64,000 nt of DNA from positions 110,102 to 174,101 of the forward strand of contig NZ_FQWE01000007.1 in assembly GCF_900129575.1 (NCBI RefSeq). The letters are read 5' to 3'. This document shows, in pieces, positions 44,188-51,258 of this stretch. The position numbers and the translations under genes were made by a program. The notes beneath the pieces were generated by a model. The model ran no database searches. It saw only the letters and a list, made by a program, of their open reading frames with translations, and had not been told where the DNA came from. The stretch's first letter is position 1; every line of letters starts with the position of its first letter. Origin of the DNA: Flavobacterium segetis. Lineage in GTDB: Bacteria > Bacteroidota > Bacteroidia > Flavobacteriales > Flavobacteriaceae.

Positions 44188-45408
44188 ATGAACTATCAAG
44201 AAACTACGCAGTGGATGTTTACGCAGCTTCCAATGTACCAAACCCAAGGTGCATCAGCTTATAAAGAAGATTTAACTAATATCTTATTACTTTCAGATCA
44301 CTTAGGAAAACCTGAAAAAAAATTACTTTGTATCCATGTAGCGGGAACAAATGGAAAAGGCTCTACATCGCACATGTTAGCTTCTATTTTACAAGAAGCT
44401 GGATACAAAGTTGGATTATACACTTCGCCACATTTAAAAGATTTTAGAGAGCGCATAAAGATAAATGGAAAAGAAATTTCAGAGGATTTCGTTTGTGATT
44501 TTGTAAAGAAACACAAAACGTATTTTATGAAAAATGATTTTAGTTTTTTTGAAATGTCCGTTGGTTTAGCTTTCGACTATTTTGTAAAACAAAAAGTCGA
44601 TATTGCAATTATAGAAGTAGGAATGGGCGGCCGTCTAGATGCAACTAACATCATTACACCTCTGATTTCTGTAATTACAAATATTGGGAGAGACCACACT
44701 CAATTTTTAGGAAATACGATTAGTCAAATCGCTTTTGAGAAAGCTGGAATAATTAAACCTGATATTCCTATCGTTATAGGAGAATATTCAGATGAAAGCA
44801 AAGTTGTTTTTCTGTCTAGCGCCAAAGAAAATTCGTCACTTATTTATTTTGCCAGTGATTTAATCTCTCAAAATTTCCCATCTGACTTAATTGGTAATTA
44901 CCAAGTTCAAAATAAAAAAACAGTAATACAAACCATTGCTATTTTAAATCTACAAAATAAATTCCATGTTGGCCTAGATCATCTTAAAGATGGCTTACTG
45001 AATGTAGTTAAAAACACAAATCTGAAAGGTAGATGGCAGCAATTGAATGAATTTCCGAAAGTAATTTGCGACACTGCGCATAACAAACACGGTTTAGAAA
45101 TAGTGCTCAACCAGATCCAAGAAAATGCTTTTACAACTTTACATATCGTATTAGGTGTAGTAAATGATAAAGATTTAGATGAAATTTTGCCTTTATTCCC
45201 TAAAAACGCCATCTATTATTTTTGTAAACCAAATATTTTTCGGGGCTTAGACGCAACTATTTTACAACAAAAAGCAACTGGTTATCGACTTACAGGCGAA
45301 GTATATAATTCTGTTTCAGAGGCTTATAATTCTGCCTTTGATAGGGCAGCTAAAACCGATTTTATTTACATAGGCGGAAGCACATTTGTAGTTGCAGAAA
45401 TTATATAA
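44188..45408 (+). CDS. folC: Folylpolyglutamate/dihydrofolate synthase
   Basis: 406 residues. P-loop AGTNGKGSTSH at 52-62, then LYTSPHLKDFRERI, the folate-binding EVGMGGRLDATNII, NIGRDHTQFLG and a C-terminal ICDTAHNKHGLEIV. It adds glutamate to dihydropteroate and folates with ATP. Single gene; its stop is close to the tRNA-Val promoter. Confidence 0.95.
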   Translation: MNYQETTQWMFTQLPMYQTQGASAYKEDLTNILLLSDHLGKPEKKLLCIHVAGTNGKGSTSHMLASILQEAGYKVGLYTSPHLKDFRERIKINGKEISEDFVCDFVKKHKTYFMKNDFSFFEMSVGLAFDYFVKQKVDIAIIEVGMGGRLDATNIITPLISVITNIGRDHTQFLGNTISQIAFEKAGIIKPDIPIVIGEYSDESKVVFLSSAKENSSLIYFASDLISQNFPSDLIGNYQVQNKKTVIQTIAILNLQNKFHVGLDHLKDGLLNVVKNTNLKGRWQQLNEFPKVICDTAHNKHGLEIVLNQIQENAFTTLHIVLGVVNDKDLDEILPLFPKNAIYYFCKPNIFRGLDATILQQKATGYRLTGEVYNSVSEAYNSAFDRAAKTDFIYIGGSTFVVAEII

Positions 45409-45425
45409 AAATTTATTTTTTTTTC

Positions 45426-45455
45426 TTGCAAATCTAGAAAAGAGATGTATATTTG
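45426..45455 (+). promoter_or_regulatory. tRNA-Val promoter
   Basis: TTG (45426-45428), 19 bases, TATATTTG (45448-45455): an ideal Bacteroidota promoter 34 bases before the tRNA. Confidence 0.8.
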
Positions 45456-45489
45456 CACACGCAATAACGCAAGAAATTGCTACCCGAAA

Positions 45490-45567
45490 GGGCGATTAGC
45501 TCAGCTGGTTCAGAGCACCTCGTTTACACCGAGGGGGTCGGGGGTTCGAACCCCTCATCGCCCACCA
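45490..45567 (+). tRNA. tRNA-Val (anticodon TAC)
   Basis: Acceptor GGGCGAT pairs with ATCGCCC; D arm TAGCTCAGCTGGTTCAGAGC; anticodon stem CCTCG/CGAGG with loop TTTACAC (anticodon TAC); T arm CGGGG-GTTCGAA-CCCCT; encoded ACCA end. All four arms are intact. A terminator hairpin follows at once. Confidence 0.97.
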
Positions 45568-45569
45568 AG

Positions 45570-45601
45570 AAACTTCTCAAGAAATTGAGGAGTTTTTTTT
45601 T
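45570..45601 (+). terminator. Terminator-like hairpin after tRNA-Val
   Basis: Stem AAACTTCTCAA / TTGAGGAGTTT with GAAA loop and a T run, 2 bases past the tRNA and 12 bases before the GIY-YIG ATG. Equivalent hairpins recur at 45937-45968 and 46425-46455. Confidence 0.85.
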
Positions 45602-45613
45602 ATTCTAAAAAAC

Positions 45614-45865
45614 ATGGAGTATTGTGTTTACATTTTATTTAGCAAAATAAAGAATCGATACTATGTCGGTTACACTTTTAATTTAGAAGAACGAATAGTC
45701 CGACACAATCAAAAAAGTAAAGGCTTTACTGGAAGCACTAATGATTGGGAAATTGTATATACCGAGAAATACGACTCTAAAGAAAAAGCACACAATAGAG
45801 AGTTACAAATTAAATCTTGGAAAAGCAGGATTAAAATCATAGAATTAATTTCAAAAAAAGAGTAG
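45614..45865 (+). CDS. GIY-YIG nuclease-domain protein, copy 1
   Basis: 83 residues, a free-standing GIY-YIG domain. MEYCVYILFSKIKNRYYVGY gives the two strands (VYI and YVG) of the motif; ERIVRHN holds the catalytic arginine region and NRELQIKSWKS the metal-binding glutamate. Such UPF0213/YhbQ-type proteins have weak or unproven nuclease activity, while phage and intron relatives are homing endonucleases. The ATG is 12 bases after the tRNA terminator, leaving no room for its own promoter. The protein is identical to copy 2. Confidence 0.88.
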   Translation: MEYCVYILFSKIKNRYYVGYTFNLEERIVRHNQKSKGFTGSTNDWEIVYTEKYDSKEKAHNRELQIKSWKSRIKIIELISKKE

Positions 45866-45867
45866 TA

Positions 45868-45934
45868 GAGATGGCTCAGTAGCATTCCGATTCTATCGGA
45901 AGGGTCGGGGGTTCGAACCCCTCATCGCCCACCA
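45868..45934 (+). repeat. Partial tRNA-Val copy 1 (3' end duplicate)
   Basis: 45902-45934 is identical to the tRNA 3' end 45535-45567 including CCA. The preceding bases form a 7-bp hairpin TTCCGAT-TCT-ATCGGAA and a D-arm-like GATGGCTCAGTAGC, but there is no 5' acceptor strand or anticodon loop, so it is not a functional tRNA. Confidence 0.85.
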
Positions 45935-45936
45935 AG

Positions 45937-45968
45937 AAACTCCTTAAGAAATTAAGGAGTTTTTTTTT
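45937..45968 (+). terminator. Terminator-like hairpin, cassette 2
   Basis: AAACTCCTTAA / TTAAGGAGTTT with GAAA loop and T run. Differs from the first hairpin in paired positions, keeping the stem. Confidence 0.85.
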
Positions 45969-45980
45969 ATTCTAAAAAAC

Positions 45981-46232
45981 ATGGAGTATTGTGTTTACAT
46001 TTTATTTAGCAAAATAAAGAATCGATACTATGTTGGTTACACTTTTAATTTAGAAGAACGAATAGTCCGACACAATCAAAAAAGTAAAGGCTTTACTGGA
46101 AGCACTAATGATTGGGAAATTGTATATACTGAGAAATACGACTCTAAAGAAAAAGCACACAATAGAGAGTTACAAATTAAATCTTGGAAAAGCAGGATTA
46201 AAATCATAGAATTAATTTCAAAAAAAGAGTAG
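45981..46232 (+). CDS. GIY-YIG nuclease-domain protein, copy 2
   Basis: 83 residues, protein identical to copy 1; the two copies differ by synonymous bases only (for example TGTCGG versus TGTTGG near codon 17, and a C/T in the ATATACC region). This shows either recent duplication or selection on the protein. It lies 12-13 bases after the second hairpin and is followed by the third, more decayed tRNA-3'-end copy. Same motifs and caveats as copy 1. Confidence 0.88.
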   Translation: MEYCVYILFSKIKNRYYVGYTFNLEERIVRHNQKSKGFTGSTNDWEIVYTEKYDSKEKAHNRELQIKSWKSRIKIIELISKKE

Positions 46233-46234
46233 TA

Positions 46235-46301
46235 GAGATGGCTCAGTAGCATTCCGATTCTATCGGAAGGGTCGGGGCTTAGAACCCCTCATCGCCCACT
46301 A
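46235..46301 (+). repeat. Partial tRNA-Val copy 2 (decayed)
   Basis: Equivalent of 45868-45934, but the T-loop reads GGGCTTAGAACC instead of GGGGTTCGAACC and the end is ACTA instead of ACCA. Decay suggests this is the oldest copy. Confidence 0.8.
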
Positions 46302-46930
46302 AAGACAAATAATACCAATGGAAGACATTGGCGTTATTTTTTTTATATTTATACTATTTCAGAGTTTCAAAAAATATCAAAACAGCGATTAAGCGTTCGA
46401 CTATATTCCCTGACATCCCATAAAAAAACTCCTTAAGAAATTAAGGAGTTTTTTTATATCATTTTCAATTTGAATATTTCGTTTTTTAAGGACCATTTTG
46501 AAATTTAGTGAGTAAATAAATGTTAAATTATAATTTACTTCATTTTTTAAAAAAGTAATATAATAACAATAAATTCCCGTCAGCCATTTTATTCTTTTAA
46601 TTCGCTTCTATAATTTAATATGCCTTATGGGTATAATCATTAAGTAGATTAATTAATATGAAGAATATGTCCGAAGTAGAAATTAATTATCTAAATAAAA
46701 AATTTCTTTAAAATTAATTTATATGAATAATTTCATTTTATAAAAAGGAACTACTTTACTTTCTTTTTGCTTTCAATCTCTTTACAGTGTTTTTGACTAA
46801 AAATGATTTTACTGACTTATGTGCTTTAACTTTATATTTTGAGATGATTCCACCCTATCAATATGTCTTTTCAATAATTTATGTAATACTTAGATATACT
46901 ATTATACACCATTAACATTACAGATGAAAT
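46302..46930. other. Gene-free region between the tRNA array and murF
   Basis: About 630 AT-rich bases. Two hairpins stand out: 46306-46342 (AATACCAATG / CATTGGCGTTATT, T run) and the third cassette hairpin at 46425-46455. No coding sequence supported. Confidence 0.5.
46425..46455 (+). terminator. Third copy of the cassette hairpin
   Basis: AAAACTCCTTAA / TTAAGGAGTTTT with GAAA loop and T run, identical in stem and loop to the cassette 2 hairpin, but 124 bases beyond the last tRNA-end copy and with no GIY-YIG ORF after it. Confidence 0.8.
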
Positions 46931-48217
46931 CTAAGTAATATACTGAAGAGTGCGCTCTAGTGCCATACCTCTAGATCCCTTTATTAGAATAGAATTATTC
47001 AAAAAAGTATTATGAAATAAACTACCAGAAAAGCTTTCGAAATTTTCAAAGAAACTAAAATTTTCTCGTTCAACTTTGTTCTCATAAAAAATAGAACCAA
47101 TGAAGTAGCATTTTACGGTGTTTACTTGTTCTAGCGACGCAATTATAAGTTTGTGCTCTTGCTTGCTTACCTCTCCCAATTCAAACATATCACCAAGAAT
47201 TAATATTTTACGCGGATTATGTAACTGTAAAAAATTATCGATAGCTACTTTCATGCTACTAGGATTAGCATTGTAAGCATCCAGAATGATTTGATTTGTA
47301 CCTTTGCTAATTATCTGAGATCTGTTATTTTCTGGCACATATTTTTCGATTGCTTCTTTTATTTCAGAAGTTGACACATTAAAATACTCTCCAATAGTTA
47401 TAGCTGCACTAACATTGTTAGCATTATAAAAGCCGATCAAATTAGATTGAACTGGGTTTCCATTGTATCGTAAATGTACAAATGGATTAGCGCTTATATC
47501 AGTTATATTAACATTTGCCTCTGGTTTGTCAAGACCAAAAGTGAATGAGTGCAAAAACTTTGTTTTCTCAACTTGAATTGCATCACATAGGTTGATAAAA
47601 ACAAGTTTTTTATTCTTTGAAATATATTCATACATTTCGGATTTTCCCTCAATAACTCCCTCTACACCACCGAAACCCTCTAAGTGTGCTTTACCAAAAT
47701 TAGTAATATATCCGTAATCTGGTTGTGCTAAATCGCATAAAAACTCAATCTCTTTTTTATGGTTTGCTCCCATTTCAACTATTCCTATTTCAGTTTCTGA
47801 AGTAAAAGAAAGTAGGGTTAAGGGAACACCAATATGATTGTTTAGATTACCAATGGTAGCTTTAGTTTTAAATTTTTTAGAAAGAACAACATTAATAAGT
47901 TCCTTTGTGGTTGTTTTTCCGTTGCTTCCCGTAATTGCAATTATAGGTATTTTTAAATAATCTCTATGAAACTTTGCTAATTCCTGTAGCGCAACTAAAC
48001 TATCATCAACCAGAATTGTTCTTTCGTCTACGTAATAAGATTCATTGTCAATTAAAACATAAGAAGCTCCCTTTTCTAACGCTTCTTTTGTAAATATATT
48101 AGCGTCAAAGTGATCCCCTTTTATTGCAACAAACAAGGAATTTAGTTCTATTTTTCTTGTATCAATAGAAACTGAATTGCATTTTAAAAACAAACTATGA
48201 ATGTAATGAATATCCAT
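46931..48217 (-). CDS. murF: UDP-MurNAc-tripeptide:D-Ala-D-Ala ligase
   Basis: 428 residues, MurF domain order. ATP loop ITGSNGKTTTKEL (about 95-107), EMGANHKKEIEFLC, an ITNFGKAHLEGFGG segment and a C-terminal LDAYNANPSSMKVAID; substrate-domain FVAIKGDHFDANIF near 29. It adds D-Ala-D-Ala to the UDP-MurNAc-tripeptide, the last cytoplasmic step of the stem peptide. Downstream of gldJ but separated by a terminator hairpin; this gldJ-murF order is, from memory, usual in Flavobacterium. Confidence 0.93.
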   Translation of the reverse strand: MDIHYIHSLFLKCNSVSIDTRKIELNSLFVAIKGDHFDANIFTKEALEKGASYVLIDNESYYVDERTILVDDSLVALQELAKFHRDYLKIPIIAITGSNGKTTTKELINVVLSKKFKTKATIGNLNNHIGVPLTLLSFTSETEIGIVEMGANHKKEIEFLCDLAQPDYGYITNFGKAHLEGFGGVEGVIEGKSEMYEYISKNKKLVFINLCDAIQVEKTKFLHSFTFGLDKPEANVNITDISANPFVHLRYNGNPVQSNLIGFYNANNVSAAITIGEYFNVSTSEIKEAIEKYVPENNRSQIISKGTNQIILDAYNANPSSMKVAIDNFLQLHNPRKILILGDMFELGEVSKQEHKLIIASLEQVNTVKCYFIGSIFYENKVERENFSFFENFESFSGSLFHNTFLNNSILIKGSRGMALERTLQYIT

Positions 48218-48233
48218 TTGAAATGATTTAAAA

Positions 48234-48265
48234 AAACAAAAGCCCTAATCAAAGGGCTTTTGTTT
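48234..48265 (-). terminator. Terminator after gldJ
   Basis: Arms AAACAAAAGCCCT and AGGGCTTTTGTTT (13 bp, perfect) with a 6-base loop, between gldJ and murF; functions on the minus strand. Confidence 0.8.
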
Positions 48266-48282
48266 GTATTATATTATGAAAT

Positions 48283-49968
48283 TTAATTTCTTGGTGATCT
48301 TTTCTTATCTGCTTTAGGGCCTACTCTAGACATTGCACATCTAAAACCAATATAGTCAGTTGCCATATCTTGTGGAAAATATCTTCTTTGAGCAGGATCA
48401 AGCCAATATGCTCTATCTCTCCAAGAACCACCTTTGTAGACTCTTGATTGATTATCTATCAAAGTAGTTCTTTTATTGGACTTATCATATTTTCTAACCA
48501 TATTCCCTAAACTGTCAGTTGTAACATTGTGCTTTGGACTATTATACATTAACATGTCAGATTTAGATTTATTATCAGATGATTCTTCATCTCCTAATTT
48601 GTAATAACGAGTTGATTGTTTATCACCGTCGCGATAATTTATATTATCGCTTTTATCAAAATTCTGTCTAAGATAAGTCTCTTGCTCATCGATTGGTACT
48701 TGCGCAATTTGACCCGGGAAGTTTCTCGCAATAATTCGTCCGTTGCTTAAGGTGTCAAATTTCATATTGTCTTTCGTAACAATTTCTATTTTTCCGTCAG
48801 CTCCAATTTTATTCTTAGTGTATAAATTCCCTCTAAAGTAATTGAAATCATTGGCTTCATTATCTATTATTGGTCTGTAAACGTCTTGTACCCATTCTGC
48901 AACATTTCCAGCCATATCATATAAACCAAAATCATTTGCAGGATATTTTTTAACCTCATTAGTGATATCAGCACCATCGTCTGACCAACCTGCAATACCG
49001 CCGTAATCTCCATTACCTTGCTTAAAGTTGGCTAATTGATCACCTTTAGTTTGTCTTTTACCAGATCTTGTGTAACTTCCCGACCATGGGTATTTTTTTT
49101 GGCCTTTGTAGATGTTGTATTCTCTCTCACCTACATCTGCAGCAGCTGCATATTCCCATTCGGCTTCAGTTGGAAGACGATATTCTGGTAATAATATTCC
49201 TGAAGATCTTTGGGCGTAAACATTTTTTGGCTCGTTAACTACTCCATTTTTTCCTGCTTTTGGAGTTTTTCTAGATCCATTTCTACCTTTAAGTACGATA
49301 CTTTCGTCTCCTCCATAAGTGGATGTAGGCGAATTGAGGTATGTTTCTGTATCGAAATTACTTTCGGCAGTCACGTCTTGCGTTTTTGCATTCTTTTTTA
49401 AATAGCCATTTTTTTCTAAAAGAGCTTCATTAACACGCTGCGTTCTCCAGTTGCTAAATTCAACGGCTTGAATCCAGTTTACACCAACTACAGGATACTC
49501 AGCGTAAGATGGGTGTCTAAGATAGTTGTTAGTCATAGTTTCGTTATAACCTAATCTATTTCGCCAAACAAGAGTATCAGGGGATGCCCCCTCATAAATA
49601 TTTTTATAATTTTCTTCAGTTGGTGGATAAACACTTTTTAACCAATCTAAATAATCTAAATACATGGAATTAGTTACTTCTGTCTCATCCATATAAAATG
49701 ATTGAACATGCTGTTGTGTTGGCGTATTATTCCAATCATGCATAACATCATCTTGAACCTTACCCATTGTAAACGTTCCTCCTTCAACAAAAATTAAGCC
49801 TGGACCAGCCTGTTGCTTTTTATTCGCTGAGCCTTTCTTACTATCCATATTCCAACCCGTAGCTCTGGAGGTGTTACTTGAACTGGATTTTTTACTACAA
49901 CTAGATGATCCTACAACCAATGTGATTGTTAGTAACAACTGTATGCCAATAATTCTCTTTGCTTTCAT
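48283..49968 (-). CDS. gldJ: Gliding motility lipoprotein GldJ
   Basis: 561 residues, the length of known GldJ. A lipoprotein signal has the lipobox GSSSC with the acylated C24. The rest is a formylglycine-generating-enzyme (FGE-sulfatase) fold: FVEGGTFTMGKVQDD, MDETEVTNSMYLDYLDWLK, YRLPTEAEWEYAAAADVG, YDMAGNVAEWVQDVYRP and KGGSWRDRAYWLDPAQRRYF. GldJ is needed for gliding and stabilises the type IX/GldK complex; its FGE fold is structural, not catalytic. Adjacent to porU/porV as in F. johnsoniae. Confidence 0.96.
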   Translation of the reverse strand: MKAKRIIGIQLLLTITLVVGSSSCSKKSSSSNTSRATGWNMDSKKGSANKKQQAGPGLIFVEGGTFTMGKVQDDVMHDWNNTPTQQHVQSFYMDETEVTNSMYLDYLDWLKSVYPPTEENYKNIYEGASPDTLVWRNRLGYNETMTNNYLRHPSYAEYPVVGVNWIQAVEFSNWRTQRVNEALLEKNGYLKKNAKTQDVTAESNFDTETYLNSPTSTYGGDESIVLKGRNGSRKTPKAGKNGVVNEPKNVYAQRSSGILLPEYRLPTEAEWEYAAAADVGEREYNIYKGQKKYPWSGSYTRSGKRQTKGDQLANFKQGNGDYGGIAGWSDDGADITNEVKKYPANDFGLYDMAGNVAEWVQDVYRPIIDNEANDFNYFRGNLYTKNKIGADGKIEIVTKDNMKFDTLSNGRIIARNFPGQIAQVPIDEQETYLRQNFDKSDNINYRDGDKQSTRYYKLGDEESSDNKSKSDMLMYNSPKHNVTTDSLGNMVRKYDKSNKRTTLIDNQSRVYKGGSWRDRAYWLDPAQRRYFPQDMATDYIGFRCAMSRVGPKADKKRSPRN

Positions 49969-50273
49969 AATACTTAGTAGGTAATAATTTAGTGACGCAA
50001 TGTAATAAATTGATGTTAATCGAGTCTGCTTTATTTTCTAATTTTTCTTTTAACAATAAATTATATAATGGAACGCAAATCTATAATATTTATTATTTAA
50101 AATTACATCAATTAAATTATTTTTATTTATTTACAATAATTTGGTTTTATTCACGTCTTAGATCCAAGTAATAAATGCAATTAAAATAAATAAATAGATT
50201 GTTTTTCAAAAAAAAAGGACTCTTTCGTCCCCGCCCCTGAATGGAATATATTGACTTTACTTGTTCCCGACGA
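49969..50273. other. gldJ upstream region
   Basis: About 305 AT-rich bases between the gldJ start and the left end of the IS30 remnant. An inverted pair CTTTCGTC (50222-50229) / GACGAAAG (50270-50277) overlaps the IS left end. No TAnnTTTG element for gldJ was found by eye. Confidence 0.4.
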
Positions 50274-51236
50274 AAGTTGCAAATATGATTCACTTAACCT
50301 AAGAATAACGAGATGTAATTCAAGTAATGTTGTTTTAAAACTATCTAAAACCTAAAGTAGTTTGTGTTTTTAGGAAAAAGATAAAACTGTTATCCACCGA
50401 GAAATTAATTGCAACTGCGATAAACGTAGTGCAATTTATTCAAGTGAATTGGCACAGAGAAAATGTGCTACAAGAAAAAAAATAAGAGAATAATTTTTTT
50501 TGAGATTTATCAGACTGTAAATGATTCACTCACAGAAGATCGTAGTCCAGAACAAAATCTTGCCTACTCTGAAAAGAATGAAATATTATCTTTTTCCAAA
50601 AAGCGAGTCTATTAACATATTTGGTCAGATAAGAAAAATAAGGGCAAGCTTTACAAACATCTTATAACCAAAGACAAATGTAATAGAAAACGTTAAAAAC
50701 TCATCGATTCAAGAGAAATAGTAATCGATCGAAATCCGATTGAAAACAGACTCAAAATAGTAGATAAAAAACAACAATTTGGAGATTTTAAGCTAGATCT
50801 AATTATTGGAAAAAACCTTTAATTAGCAATTATAACTCTCAAAGATAGAATTACAGCATAGTTTATAATCACAAAAGTACGAACAAAAGAATGTAAACTC
50901 GTTGCTGAAACAGTAGTTGAATTACTAAGGGAATTAGAGCTATTTATTTAGAAAATTATATCCGATAATGGAAAGGAATTTGCATCACACAAACAAATAA
51001 GCAATGAATTAAAAACAGATTTTTAATTTGCAAATCCGTTTAGTCTTAGACAAAGGAGTACAAATGATCATCTAAATAGATTTTTAAAACAATATGTTCC
51101 TAAATCAACTTCTTCAGAAAATTTATCCAATGAAAATTATGTGAAATTCAAAAAAAACTTTATAATCGACCCAGAAAAAGATCTAATTTTGAATCACCAA
51201 ATTATACATTTAATTAAAAAGTTGCGTTTGCAACTT
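50274..51236 (+). mobile_element. Decayed IS30-family insertion sequence
   Basis: 963 bases bounded by inverted ends AAGTTGCAAA (50274-50283) and TTTGCAACTT (51227-51236). Inside are fragments of an IS30 transposase on the plus strand: CNCDKRSAIYSSELAQRK near 50410, FGDFKLDLIIGKN near 50775 (the DDE domain's first acidic residue), TTKV-type continuation, KIISDNGKEFASHKQI near 50955 (second acidic residue), then LNRFLKQYVPKSTSSENL. Stops and frameshifts interrupt it repeatedly. Length and motif order fit IS30 (about 1 kb). Confidence 0.8.
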
Positions 51237-51258
51237 GAATTCAGCCGTTAAAAGAACA

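Larger units (their letters stand above)
45535..46301 (+). mobile_element. Tandem tRNA-linked GIY-YIG cassette array (367-bp unit)
   Basis: A unit of 367 bp is repeated: from the tRNA 3' end (45535) through GIY-YIG copy 1 to 45901, again 45902-46268, then a third tRNA-3'-end copy at 46269-46301. Each unit holds 33 bases identical (or nearly so) to the tRNA-Val variable-loop/T-arm/acceptor 3' strand, a terminator-like hairpin with GAAA loop, a small ORF and a 7-bp hairpin TTCCGAT-TCT-ATCGGAA. I infer a tRNA-3'-end-directed cassette; no integrase is present. Confidence 0.75.

Noticed and set aside
45868..46301. The two tRNA-like ends as extra tRNA genes
   Set aside because: They lack the 5' acceptor strand and a 7-base anticodon loop; the hairpin loop is only three bases.
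51235..51258. porU start at TTG 51235
   Set aside because: It lies in the end of the IS30 remnant, and a good signal peptide starts at ATG 51259.
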